DNA of 33,870 nt, from assembly GCA_001822815.1 (NCBI GenBank), contig MHSR01000008.1, positions 1-33,870 on the forward strand, given 5' to 3'. The notes beneath the pieces are model-generated. The model worked only from the letters and a program-made list of their open reading frames with translations. It had not been told where the DNA came from and ran no database searches. This DNA is from Candidatus Terrybacteria bacterium RIFCSPHIGHO2_01_FULL_43_35. Its GTDB lineage: Bacteria; Patescibacteriota; Minisyncoccia; Terrybacterales; GWB1-40-14. Positions 14,365 through 23,400 of this stretch are shown one piece after another (within the stretch, counting starts at the first letter, position 1; each line of letters starts with the position of its first letter). The position numbers were made by a program, and so were the translations under genes.

Positions 14365-15207
14365 ATGATCAAACAAACTTTTCTCGGAGTAGAAGAAACG
14401 CCGTATGAAAAAGCGCGCGCGGTTATCATTCCCGTGCCCTATGACGCTATGGCTTCATACGGCACCGGCGCTCGTTTTGGGCCAGATGCTATTTTGCGCG
14501 CGTCACAACAGGTTGAAACATACGATGAAGAGTTAGAACGCGAGCTTGAACATATGCCAGTTTTTACACACGAACCGGTATGGCCGGATAAATCTGCGCC
14601 TGAAGCCATGATAGATGTTCTTGAGAAGGTGATTGCTGAAGTGGCAGAGGCAGGCAAGACGCCAATTATTTTAGGCGGCGACCATTCACTGTCCATCGCG
14701 CCAACGCGTTATTTTGCTAAAAAATATCCTGGAGTTGGTATATTGCATCTTGATGCGCATAGTGATTTGCGCAAAGTTTGGGAAGAAAGTTCATACAGCC
14801 ACGCTTGTTCTATGCGCCATGCCTATGACTTGGGTGCAATGCTGGTTCAGGTCGGCATACGTTCAACTCCCAAAGAAGTAGTGGAAGAATGTAAAGAACA
14901 TCGCAAAGTTTTCTTGGCGCCGCACGTGCCTGTTGATGAAATAATGGCAGTATTGCCGGACAAAGTTTATATTTCTCTTGATATTGATGTTTTAGATCCA
15001 TCGCTCATGCCGTCAACCGGCACGCCGGAACCTGGTGGTATTGGTTGGTACGATATGCTTAAACTTTTGCGTGCGACAGCCCAAAAGAAGCAAGTTCTTG
15101 GTTTTGATTTGATGGAACTTTCGCCCGTACCCGGTTTAGTGTATCCGGAATATACAGCAGCCCGTCTTCTCACTAAATTCCTCGGATATCAATTTATAGC
15201 GAAGTAG
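14365..15207 (+). CDS. speB: Agmatinase (ureohydrolase family)
   Basis: The protein is 280 aa when started at the ATG (14365); the ORF track used a TTG six bases earlier. It hydrolyses agmatine to putrescine and urea. All Mn-binding motifs are intact: GGDHS, DAHSD (in ILHLDAHSDLR) and SLDIDVLDPS. The VPYDAMASYGTGARFGPDAIL stretch near the N-terminus is typical of agmatinases, not arginases, and its position directly after an arginine decarboxylase supports the specificity. A terminator (15290-15316) closes the pair. No spermidine synthase is nearby, so putrescine is the probable end product of this operon. Confidence 0.93.
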   Translation: MIKQTFLGVEETPYEKARAVIIPVPYDAMASYGTGARFGPDAILRASQQVETYDEELERELEHMPVFTHEPVWPDKSAPEAMIDVLEKVIAEVAEAGKTPIILGGDHSLSIAPTRYFAKKYPGVGILHLDAHSDLRKVWEESSYSHACSMRHAYDLGAMLVQVGIRSTPKEVVEECKEHRKVFLAPHVPVDEIMAVLPDKVYISLDIDVLDPSLMPSTGTPEPGGIGWYDMLKLLRATAQKKQVLGFDLMELSPVPGLVYPEYTAARLLTKFLGYQFIAK

Positions 15208-15289
15208 GCTACGTGACTTCCATGAAAGAACTTTTCATTAGCCGTACCACTTACGACGTAGAAATAATTTTTGCGTATTTGTAAGTATT

Positions 15290-15316
15290 AAAACTCGAGC
15301 CTGGGCCCGAGTTTTT
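15290..15316 (+). terminator. Intrinsic terminator after the agmatinase gene
   Basis: AAAACTCG (15290-15297) pairs with CGAGTTTT (15308-15315), with further GCC/GGC pairing inside and a run of five Ts. It separates the polyamine operon from secA. Confidence 0.8.
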
Positions 15317-15351
15317 ACTTTTTACAATACTTCTGTTATTGTGATTTACGC

Positions 15352-18090
15352 ATGGCATTTAAACTAGAAAACATATTCGGAGACGTAAACGCCAAGGAGG
15401 TCAAGAAATTGGAAGCTAATGTGGTTTTGGTGAACGCGCAAGAAGATAACGTTAAGACCCTTTCGGACGCTCAATTACCAGAAAAAACCAAAGAATTAAA
15501 AAAGCGTTTACAAGACGGTCAAACCTTGGACGATATTCTTCCAGAGGCCTTTGCTTTGGCACGCGAGGCCGCGCGTCGGACTTTGGGCCAAAGACACTAT
15601 GACGTGCAGTTAATGGGCGGCATGGTTTTGCACCAGGGTAAAATATCCGAGATGCGTACCGGTGAAGGCAAGACTTTAGCCGCTACAGCCCCAGCTTACT
15701 TAAACGCGCTTTCTGGTCTTGGTGTTCATGTTGTTACGGTTAATGATTATTTGGCCAAACGTGATACGGTCTGGATGGGACAAATTTACAATGCACTGGG
15801 GCTCTCTGTGGCTTGTATAACTCAAGAGCAGGCCTATCTTTACGACCCAAGTTTCAAGGGCAATGCGCAATCGGAAGAAAAAGAAGATAAGGAACGAGAT
15901 ACCAAAGGCGCATTTGAAGTTGTCGCCGATTTTTTGCGTCCGGTTTCCAAGCGCGAAGCTTATTATGCCGATATAACTTATGGTACCAATAACGAATTTG
16001 GTTTTGATTATCTGCGCGACAACATGGTTTTGTCAGAAGAAGAGATGGTTCAGCGTGAGCATAATTTTGCGATAGTGGATGAAGTTGACTCTATTTTAAT
16101 AGATGAAGCTAGGACACCGCTGATAATTTCATCTCCCGATAGCGACGCGCCAAAGCACTATGAAGAATTCGCGCGTTTAGTGCCGCGGCTTACCGCAGAC
16201 GTTGATTATAATATAGATGAGAAAATGAAAGCAGTTTTGCTTACCGATGAAGGCATCTCCAAAGTAGAGAAATACCTGGGTATACCTAATTTATATGCCG
16301 ATTCCGATCCAAGATTGGTGCACCATTTGGAACAAGCTTTGCGCGCGTACGTTTTTTATAAGCGCGACCGCGATTACGTAGTTAAAGACGGAGAAGTGAT
16401 TATAGTAGATGAATTCACGGGCCGTCTGATGCCGGGCCGCAGATGGTCTGAAGGGTTGCATCAGGCCGTTGAAGCGCAGGAAGGAGTAAGCATACAAAGC
16501 GAATCGCGTACCTTGGCCACTATTACTTTCCAGAATTATTTCCGTATGTATAAGAAACTTTCCGGCATGACCGGCACCGCTGTTACCAACGCCGAAGAGT
16601 TTGACAAGGTTTATAAATTGGAAGTTATTATAGTGCCGACCGCCAAGCCGATGATAAGAAAAGATCTTCCAGATTTGATATATAAAACAGAAGAAGCGAA
16701 GTTTAAGGCCGTGATCCAGGAAATAAAAGAATGCAATAAGCTGGGTCAGCCAGTACTTGTGGGTACGGTATCAATACAAAAAAATGAGTTTTTATCCGCA
16801 TTACTTGCCAGAGAAGGCATTAACCACGAGGTATTAAATGCCAAGAATCACGAAAGAGAAGGTATGATTATCGCGCAGGCCGGTAGATTTTCTGGAGTTA
16901 CTATTGCCACCAACATGGCCGGCCGCGGTGTTGACATTATCCTTGGAGGAAATCCTCCGAATAAGGAAGATGCTGAAAAAGTTAAATCTTTTGGTGGATT
17001 GCACGTTATCGGAACAGAGCGGCATGAGGCGCGCAGAATAGATAATCAGCTTAGAGGAAGAAGCGGTCGTCAGGGCGATCAGGGTTCTTCGCGTTTTTTT
17101 GTTTCACTTGAAGACGATCTGATGCGCGTTTTCGGCGGCGACCAGCTGCAAGGAATTATGCAGCGCCTCGGCGTGCCGGATGATCAGCCTATAGAAAGCG
17201 GTATAGTTTCTAAGGCCATTGAAGGCGCGCAAGCGCGCATTGAAGGTTTTAACTTTGATGCCCGTAAGCACCTACTTGAATATGATGACGTCGTAAACAA
17301 ACACCGAACCGCCGTATATAGTCGCAGGCGCCAGATACTTAAAGACAAAAAAGATGAATTGACGTCAAGATTAAAAGAATTGATCGAAGAAGAGATAGAA
17401 GATTTAGTTTTTGCCCATACCGAAGGCAATTATTATGCAGACTGGAATATAGAAGAACTGGTTGAAAACATAAAGACGATTTGCCCCTTACCCAATAATA
17501 CCCACGCCGATATTATACGTATTTACCAACAAGGCGACATGTCGGCGTTTGGCGATGATGTTGCTGGAGTAGTGGGCGATGAACCGGATGACCGGCGCGA
17601 GGCCGTAAAGAAGTATTTGCTTAAAAACATATTCGCGGTTTTGGATGAACGCTTAAAAACCTTTGCCGATCTTGCCGAAGGTCTGTTGAGATATGTGATG
17701 TTGCGTTCAATGGACGCGGCTTGGATGGATCATATCGAAGCCATGGAAGCCTTGCGCGATACTGTGCGCCTGCGCGCTTACGGTCAGCGCGATCCTTTGG
17801 TTGAATATAAGAACGAAGGCCGGCGGCTTTTTGATGAATTTATAAGAATTGTCCGCAGTCAATCAACCCGCATGGTATTTAGACTTGAGCCCAGAACTCA
17901 TGTAGTACAAGCGCCAAAAGTTGTGTTGGGTCGCGGCCTAACTAAAGGTCAAGGTGGCGGTTCTGGTCAAGTTTCTGGAGAAATTGGTAGGAATGATCCT
18001 TGTCCGTGCGGAGCGGTGAATCCAGCAACCGGTGAAGTATATAAGTATAAGAAATGTGGTTTAATTAATGCCTCGTATCATAGAAGATGA
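15352..18090 (+). CDS. secA: Preprotein translocase ATPase SecA
   Basis: The protein is 912 aa, in the usual size range. It drives proteins through SecYEG using ATP. Walker A is MRTGEGKT (~101-108), after GGMVLHQGKISE. The DEAD-like motif is VDEVDSILIDEARTP (~242-256), and the helicase motif VI region is QLRGRSGRQGDQGSSRF. A ~25-residue charged insert (KEDKERDTKGAFEVV) sits in nucleotide-binding domain 1 before YYADITYGTNNEFGFDYLRDN. The C-terminal SEC-C zinc motif is modified: CPCG and KKCG are separated by a longer loop than usual, and the common CH/CC pair is CG, with a His six residues later (NASYHRR). It is the export motor for the many secreted proteins in this window. Confidence 0.97.
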   Translation: MAFKLENIFGDVNAKEVKKLEANVVLVNAQEDNVKTLSDAQLPEKTKELKKRLQDGQTLDDILPEAFALAREAARRTLGQRHYDVQLMGGMVLHQGKISEMRTGEGKTLAATAPAYLNALSGLGVHVVTVNDYLAKRDTVWMGQIYNALGLSVACITQEQAYLYDPSFKGNAQSEEKEDKERDTKGAFEVVADFLRPVSKREAYYADITYGTNNEFGFDYLRDNMVLSEEEMVQREHNFAIVDEVDSILIDEARTPLIISSPDSDAPKHYEEFARLVPRLTADVDYNIDEKMKAVLLTDEGISKVEKYLGIPNLYADSDPRLVHHLEQALRAYVFYKRDRDYVVKDGEVIIVDEFTGRLMPGRRWSEGLHQAVEAQEGVSIQSESRTLATITFQNYFRMYKKLSGMTGTAVTNAEEFDKVYKLEVIIVPTAKPMIRKDLPDLIYKTEEAKFKAVIQEIKECNKLGQPVLVGTVSIQKNEFLSALLAREGINHEVLNAKNHEREGMIIAQAGRFSGVTIATNMAGRGVDIILGGNPPNKEDAEKVKSFGGLHVIGTERHEARRIDNQLRGRSGRQGDQGSSRFFVSLEDDLMRVFGGDQLQGIMQRLGVPDDQPIESGIVSKAIEGAQARIEGFNFDARKHLLEYDDVVNKHRTAVYSRRRQILKDKKDELTSRLKELIEEEIEDLVFAHTEGNYYADWNIEELVENIKTICPLPNNTHADIIRIYQQGDMSAFGDDVAGVVGDEPDDRREAVKKYLLKNIFAVLDERLKTFADLAEGLLRYVMLRSMDAAWMDHIEAMEALRDTVRLRAYGQRDPLVEYKNEGRRLFDEFIRIVRSQSTRMVFRLEPRTHVVQAPKVVLGRGLTKGQGGGSGQVSGEIGRNDPCPCGAVNPATGEVYKYKKCGLINASYHRR

Positions 18091-18097
18091 TAGTGAG

Positions 18098-18151
18098 GCC
18101 CCGTACCGTGCTTTTATCCGGAGCCCGTCGAAGGATGCTCTGGTGCGGGGC
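18098..18151. terminator. GC-rich hairpin after secA
   Basis: GCCCCGTACC (18098-18107) pairs with GGTGCGGGGC (18142-18151), one G-T pair, with further GAGC/GCTC pairing inside. The loop contains GTCGAAGGATG, the same word as in the repeat at 9497-9507, so this is probably a repeat-derived hairpin. There is no T-run directly after it. Confidence 0.5.
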
Positions 18152-18197
18152 GGTTCAGGGGAAAAATATAAAAAGAAGTGCCATGGAGCGTAGGTAC

Positions 18198-18206
18198 TGT
18201 TAAAAT
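18198..18206 (+). promoter_or_regulatory. Extended -10 promoter giving a leaderless message
   Basis: TGTTAAAAT with GTGCCA 17 bp upstream of the hexamer. The predicted start, 7 nt after the -10, coincides with the ATG at 18213. Confidence 0.45.
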
Positions 18207-18212
18207 ACAACT

Positions 18213-18302
18213 ATGAATGGAAAAGAACAACTCAAATCATTTAAGCAAGATAAAAATCCTGACAAGGAGATTAGAAAAGAATTGGAAGCGCAAGGTTGGT
18301 AA
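18213..18302 (+). CDS. 29-aa small ORF, possibly leaderless
   Basis: ATG-to-TAA frame of 29 residues, mostly Lys/Glu/Asp/Gln, ending EIRKELEAQGW. Its ATG falls where the extended -10 at 18198-18206 should start transcription, so it could be translated from a leaderless message. The next ORF (18327) starts 24 nt after its stop and has an AGAGG Shine-Dalgarno, consistent with one transcript. I recognise no family; the 'KELEAQGW' end looks like the first helix of small DNA/RNA-interacting proteins, but this is too weak to name. It could also be the remains of a longer gene. Confidence 0.4.
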   Translation: MNGKEQLKSFKQDKNPDKEIRKELEAQGW

Positions 18303-18326
18303 CGAGCAGGACAAGAGGTTACACGC

Positions 18327-18539
18327 ATGAGGCCATTTAATCCAGAAACAGGAAGATTTGATCTGAAAGAAGTTAAAATTACTGAGGACATTGAGAGAGA
18401 ATATTTAGAAAGATATGGCAGCGATGGATTCGTTGAGATTAAACTGATCAGGCCACATCGTTGGGCGGATAAGCTTGGTTATGTGGAAGATGAGCACAAT
18501 TATTATGTTTATATGCGTAAATCACAGAATGTGAAGTAA
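18327..18539 (+). CDS. Small hypothetical protein
   Basis: 70 aa, acidic/basic mixed, beginning MRPFNPETGRFDLKEV and containing RPHRWADKLGYVEDEHNYYVYMRK. An AGAGG Shine-Dalgarno lies 8 nt before the ATG, one of the few clear ones in the window, which supports the start. No signal peptide, membrane segment or cysteine. I do not recognise the family. It sits between a possible leaderless 29-aa ORF and the DUF1653 gene, so it may be part of a small-protein operon running into the MBL-fold hydrolase. Confidence 0.65.
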   Translation: MRPFNPETGRFDLKEVKITEDIEREYLERYGSDGFVEIKLIRPHRWADKLGYVEDEHNYYVYMRKSQNVK

Positions 18540-18574
18540 ATCCCGCTGGTGAGGCAATTAATATAAGAAATGTC

Positions 18575-18793
18575 ATGGAAAATAAATTAAAATTAGGCAT
18601 ATACGAACACTACAAAGGCAATCGGTACGAGGTTGTAGGAGTTGCGAAACATAGCGAAACGCTTGAGGAAATGGCCGTATATCGAGCGCTGTATGGAGAA
18701 GGACAGATTTGGGTGCGCTCACTTCGAATGTTTTTGGAAGATGTAGAAATTAACGGAAATAAGCTTCCACGATTCACTTATATAGAAATATGA
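18575..18793 (+). CDS. DUF1653 family protein
   Basis: 72 aa. The core LGIYEHYKGNRYEVVGVAKHSET, VYRALYGEGQIWVRSLRMFLE and a final NGKLPRFTYI-like strand fit DUF1653, a small beta-rich domain of unknown function found alone or fused to other proteins in many bacteria. It appears complete. Its TGA stop overlaps the ATG of the MBL-fold gene (ATGA), showing translational coupling and standard use of UGA as stop. No partner function can be deduced beyond this coupling. Confidence 0.88.
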   Translation: MENKLKLGIYEHYKGNRYEVVGVAKHSETLEEMAVYRALYGEGQIWVRSLRMFLEDVEINGNKLPRFTYIEI

Positions 18794-19548
18794 AATTAAC
18801 CGTATTGGGTTCGGGCACAATGATGCTTAAGAAGGATAAGTTTCCGTCTTCTTTTTTGCTTGAAGAAGGGGATATTAAGCTTTTGCTGGATTGCGGTTTC
18901 GGCGCTATTGCCCGCTTAAGTGAAATGGATATGGATTTGCGCCAGATAAACGCAGTTTTTATCTCCCATTTTCACGCCGACCACTTCGGGGATGCCTTTA
19001 ACCTTGTACATGCTCGATTTGTTGCCGACCTATACGAGAATAAGCCGCATAGTAAGCTTATTTTTATATGCCCAGAAACCACTAAAGATAGGTTTATGAA
19101 ATGGCGCGAAGTTTATTGGCCGGAACCGAAAGAAGATTATCCTTTAGAATTCAAGGAAGGGTCGCTTGAGATGGATTTAGGGCAATTACACATAGAAACC
19201 TTTCCGGTAAGCCATGTGCCGTGGTTTAAATCTGTGGGCATACGCGTTTCTTTTAAAGATAAGCTATTGGTTTATACCGGAGATATCGGTAGCTCTCACG
19301 ATTTTGAAGATTTAGTTAAACGTACGCAAAACGCGGATCTTCTGATGATAGAAGCCGCTGCTCAAAAACCGACTCCGAATCATTTCACGTTGGAACAGAT
19401 TCAGGAATTGACCGAAAGAGCCGCAGTCAAAAAAGCTTTAATAGTCCATACGCGTCCGCAAAAAGAATGGCAGGAGCGCATAAGAAATTTTATAAAAGAT
19501 AAACCCACTTTAATTTTAGCTGAAGATAAGATGACTTTCGAAATTTGA
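18790..19548 (+). CDS. MBL-fold (RNase Z-like) metal-dependent hydrolase
   Basis: The protein is 252 aa. The metallo-beta-lactamase signature is intact: ISHFHADHFGD (HxHxDH, ~58-68), FPVSHVPWF with the next His, YTGDIG with the bridging Asp, and the C-terminal ALIVHTRP with a final His. N-terminal MKLTVLGSGTMM and the phosphodiesterase-like order resemble the RNase Z/ElaC-type branch. The exosite of true RNase Z is not evident, and the first strand lacks a clear tRNA-processing hallmark, so I would not call it rnz. It could act on phosphodiester or cyclic nucleotide bonds. It overlaps the DUF1653 gene by 4 nt and is 12 nt from the PgeF-like gene. Confidence 0.85.
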   Translation: MKLTVLGSGTMMLKKDKFPSSFLLEEGDIKLLLDCGFGAIARLSEMDMDLRQINAVFISHFHADHFGDAFNLVHARFVADLYENKPHSKLIFICPETTKDRFMKWREVYWPEPKEDYPLEFKEGSLEMDLGQLHIETFPVSHVPWFKSVGIRVSFKDKLLVYTGDIGSSHDFEDLVKRTQNADLLMIEAAAQKPTPNHFTLEQIQELTERAAVKKALIVHTRPQKEWQERIRNFIKDKPTLILAEDKMTFEI

Positions 19549-19560
19549 TAAACAATATTT

Positions 19561-20250
19561 ATGCAGTTTGAACTATTAAAAAAATATCCCGAATTATCAC
19601 ATGGTATATCCAAAAAGAATTATAAACAGAGTGAAATTTTTGCCGCAAACCGCAAGACCTATTTAAATCAGCAGGGGTTAATGCCGACTCGTATTGCGGC
19701 CGTCAAACAGGTACACGGCAATAAAGTTTTATATGCAAGCCTTGATGAACCCACCGCCACTTTTCATGCTGATGCCTTGTTTACAGATAAGCCCAATATT
19801 TTTTTAACAATTAATGTTGCAGATTGCTATCCAATTTTTGTTTATGATCCAGTTAACAAAATTGCAGGCTTGGCTCATGCCGGCTGGCGAGGTATCACGA
19901 AACAAGTATTTTGTAATTTAATAGATTCTTTCGTACTAAAATTTAACTCCGAACCACAAAATATTATGGTTAGTGTAGGGCCAGGAATTGCAAAATGCCA
20001 TTTTGAAATTCAAGATGATGTTCTGGACAATTTTAAGGTATATGAGGATGCTATTTTTTACGATAAAGAGAAAATTTTTGTAGATTTGCCTGGAATTTTG
20101 AAAAAGCAAATTTTAGATAGAGGGGTATTGCTTAAAAACCTGCAATTTTCAGGACTTTGTACATATTGCGAAGAAGATTTATTTTTCTCCCGCCGCAGAC
20201 AAAAAGAATCCGATGACGTTATGATGGTTTATATCGGTATTACCGAATAA
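19561..20250 (+). CDS. PgeF/YlmD-type purine nucleoside phosphorylase (laccase-domain family)
   Basis: The protein is 229 aa, usual for the family. Motifs in order: AVKQVHGNKV (~52-61), INVADCYPIFVYD (~89-101), LAHAGWRG (~109-116), VGPGIAKCHFEI (~141-152) and a C-terminal CTYCEEDLFFSRRRQKESDD. The His/Cys/His set used for zinc and catalysis (QVHG, ADC, HAGWRG) is present. Members formerly annotated 'polyphenol oxidase' cleave purine nucleosides, and some (PgeF/YfiH) correct misincorporation in peptidoglycan precursors. In the second glycine motif CCFEV is replaced by CHFEI. The start follows the MBL gene by 12 nt, likely the same transcript. A hairpin at 20289 ends the unit. Confidence 0.9.
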   Translation: MQFELLKKYPELSHGISKKNYKQSEIFAANRKTYLNQQGLMPTRIAAVKQVHGNKVLYASLDEPTATFHADALFTDKPNIFLTINVADCYPIFVYDPVNKIAGLAHAGWRGITKQVFCNLIDSFVLKFNSEPQNIMVSVGPGIAKCHFEIQDDVLDNFKVYEDAIFYDKEKIFVDLPGILKKQILDRGVLLKNLQFSGLCTYCEEDLFFSRRRQKESDDVMMVYIGITE

Positions 20251-20288
20251 ATTAGAAAATTAAAACCAAAAATATAAAATTTTGGTAA

Positions 20289-20315
20289 GTAGCCAGCCCT
20301 GACGTGGCTGGCTAC
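20289..20315. terminator. Hairpin after the PgeF-like gene
   Basis: GTAGCCAGCC (20289-20298) and GGCTGGCTAC (20306-20315) are perfect complements with a 7-nt loop. It is followed by TGTAGTTTTA, a weak T-run. Confidence 0.6.
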
Positions 20316-20335
20316 TGTAGTTTTAATCCGGCCGT

Positions 20336-20344
20336 TGTGGATAA
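20336..20344 (-). other. Perfect DnaA-box 9-mer
   Basis: TGTGGATAA is the complement of TTATCCACA. It is isolated, 30 nt upstream of the promoter of the giant gene. It might regulate, or be chance. Confidence 0.3.
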
Positions 20345-20375
20345 CTTGTGTAGCATCAAAAAACGATCCAAAACG

Positions 20376-20384
20376 TGCTATAAT
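20376..20384 (+). promoter_or_regulatory. Extended -10 promoter of the giant surface-protein gene
   Basis: TGCTATAAT is a perfect TGn-extended -10. The predicted leader (~72 nt) begins with a hairpin: AGAAGGA (20385-20391) pairs with TCCTTCT (20409-20415), hiding an AGGAG sequence. Confidence 0.6.
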
Positions 20385-20462
20385 AGAAGGAGTATTAGCC
20401 AATTTTAATCCTTCTATCTGCCGGTCCAGCCGTTTGAGCCTGCGGGTTTAATTAAATTGAAT

Positions 20463-23400
20463 ATGTCAAAAGCTTTTATTTTACAAAACAGGCGGGTTAT
20501 CTCGACCTTCCTTTTGGCCGGCCTTGCAGGTACGGCTATTATTTTTGTCGTCTTGTGGGCTACAGTAGCCCACGCAGCAACGGTTGATATAACAATTACT
20601 ACCTCTGGATTTTCGCCCTCATCCGTTACTATTTATCCAGGCGATACTGTTCGTTGGACAAATTCTTCTGGTGCCGTAGCAAATGTATCATCAAATGATC
20701 ATCCGACACACACGTTGTATTCTTCGCTTAACTTAGGAGATTTTGCTCCGGGTGAAGTAAAACAATTATCGTTTACAACATCTACACCGCCTGGTTCGTA
20801 TGGCTATCATAATCATTTAGATCCAGCCAAGACCGGATGGGTTTATATTTCCTCCGGCCCCCCTCCAATGCCATCAAGTCTTGTTGCAACTGCGGTTTCA
20901 TCTTCGCAAGTTAATTTGACTTGGACAGACAATGCAACTAACGAAACGCATCAGAATATCGAACGTGAAGTTTCTGGTTCTGCAACATGGAGTACTTTAA
21001 CTTCGCTGGGTTCTAATATAACTTCCTATAGCGATACAACTGTTGTTGCGGGAACCTCCTATAATTATCGCGTACAGTCATGTCTTTCTGGGAGCGGTTG
21101 TTCTTCATATACATACTCAAATACTGTTACGGTTCCTTCTGTTGGTGATACTACTCCGCCAACCGCGCCACAGAATTTATCCGCTACCCCCGTTTCTTCA
21201 TCGCGGATCGATCTTTCGTGGGGGGCATCAACCGATAATGTGAGCGTTGCCAATTACAAAATTTACCGCAATGGCGCTTTCTGGTATCAAACTTCGCTAC
21301 TTTCTTATTCAGACACTGGTTTAACAGGCAACACGACTTATTCATATTATATTAAAGCAGTGGATGCGGCCGGAAACGTATCCGCTTCCAGCAATACCGT
21401 TTCATCGACCACGCCTTCAGGGACGGCGTCATGTGATGGGCTTACGCTTACATTCGCGAACAATAAGACTTCATACATCGTGGGAGAGACAGTAACTTAT
21501 ACTTATATTTGTACGCCGGGCGGGACAGCGGCTAACGTAACAGTACAAGTGGTTAATCCTAGCGGCGTTCCGACTACCTATAACTCCGCGACAAACGTTA
21601 GTCAAAATACTCTTGGTTTTGGCACTTCGAATCTTGCGGTTGGAACCTATACGTTACGTGCGTGCTTTGACTCGAATTGTTCACCGGTTACCGCAAGCCT
21701 TCCATTTTCCGTTGTTTCCTCGAGTTCTACTGATGTAACTTTGCCGGGCGTTGTTTCAAATTTGGCTTATTATAGCGCCGATTCAGATACGGTTACTTTG
21801 CAGTGGACAGCTCCTGGGGACGATGGAACATCAGGGACCGTTTCAGGATATGACATAAGATATAGCACTACGTATCCTTCTTCATATAGCAGTATTGAGA
21901 ATTGGTTTAATTCGGCTATTGCAACGACCAATATTAATTTTGACCCTGTTATATTGAGTCCTGCTGGCTCAATACAGAAAGCTACGGTTAAGGGCTTGTC
22001 TTCAGGTACAAATTATTATTTTGGACTTAAGGTGCGTGATGAAGCTTATAATTGGTCACCAGTTTCTAATTGGGCAAATGCTACTACTACAGGAGGCACA
22101 ACCATGGGAGTGCCTAACGCACCAACTAATCTTACAGCAATTACCATATTGTATAACCAGGTAACGCTTAGCTGGACGGATAATTCCTCCAACGAGCAAG
22201 GGTTCAGAGTTTATCGCAAATTGACAACAGATTCAAACTGGCCAACCACTTACTTTTCTGTTGGCGCAAACGTATATAATTACACCGACACCGCCGTAAT
22301 GCCGTTGACCGGCTATAATTACAAAGTTGCGGCATATAATGCTGATGGCGTTATAGAATCCGGCGCTATTATCGTTTCTACGCCGGCAAGCGGGACACAA
22401 ACCGGAATCCCAAATGCCCCAACCAACCTCCAGTTTTACTTAACGACCAGCAATCAGGTTAATCTTAATTGGTACGATAATTCATCTAATGAAGATGGTT
22501 TTAAGATATTTCGAAAGAGGGCCGAAGACGCCTGGACCTCAATTCATTACGCCGTCGTGCCGGTTAACATACTTACCTATGTCGATACCGCTGCCGAGCC
22601 CGGTAAAAGTTATTATTATAAGGTGGCTGCATATAATGCCTCCGGTATTTCTTCAGAATCTAATCTTGTTTACGTGATGATTCCAAATTCAGGTGGAGAT
22701 TATCCAAATCCTCCATCTGCTTTGCGTCAGGAGCCTACACCAACCGGCTCTTCTGGTATAGCCTTGAGATGGGATGATAACGCAAATAACGAAACAAAAT
22801 TCAATATTTATAGGCGTATTGTTGGATCGACCGAATACCTGTTTTTGATTCAACTATTAGGCTCAAACATAGTTTCTTATTTTGACGGTAGCGTAAGCGC
22901 AGGAATTTATTATGATTATGCGGTTGAGGCTTGTCGTGAAGGTTATGGCTGTTCTTCTAATCGCGCCGAGTTGATACACGTGGCTTTTGGTGTTGATGTA
23001 TCCGGAGGTTCTATTTATGGGAAGGTTAGTACCTCAAGCGGTCAAGCAGTACTTAACGCTCGTGTTGAGTTAAGGAGCGCTTCAAGCGCGGCATTCTTTA
23101 TGTATGCCAATAGCGGTGCTGATGGAGGATATAGGCTTGATGGCGTTCCTTTCGGTGGTTATTCGTTGTTGGCTTTTCCGCCATACGACCGCAGCGATTT
23201 GTTTTCTTCTTCAGCTCAATCCGTAAACGTGTCGGATGGGACTCCATTATTGCGTGATCTTCAGCTCAGCGGCGCTTCAAAAACCATACGAGGTTCCGTT
23301 AAAAGAACGGATGGAAGAACAATTATTGATGCGGGAGTTGGCGCATGGCGCCTTGATGGCCCGGGAAACGCAAGTGCGGTTACTGACGCTAACGGAAATT

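Noticed and set aside
20457-20462. TTG start of the giant protein given by the ORF track
   Set aside because: An ATG lies six bases downstream and gives a normal signal peptide. The same reasoning moved the agmatinase start to 14365, secD to 29654 and the HEFGH protease to 26725.
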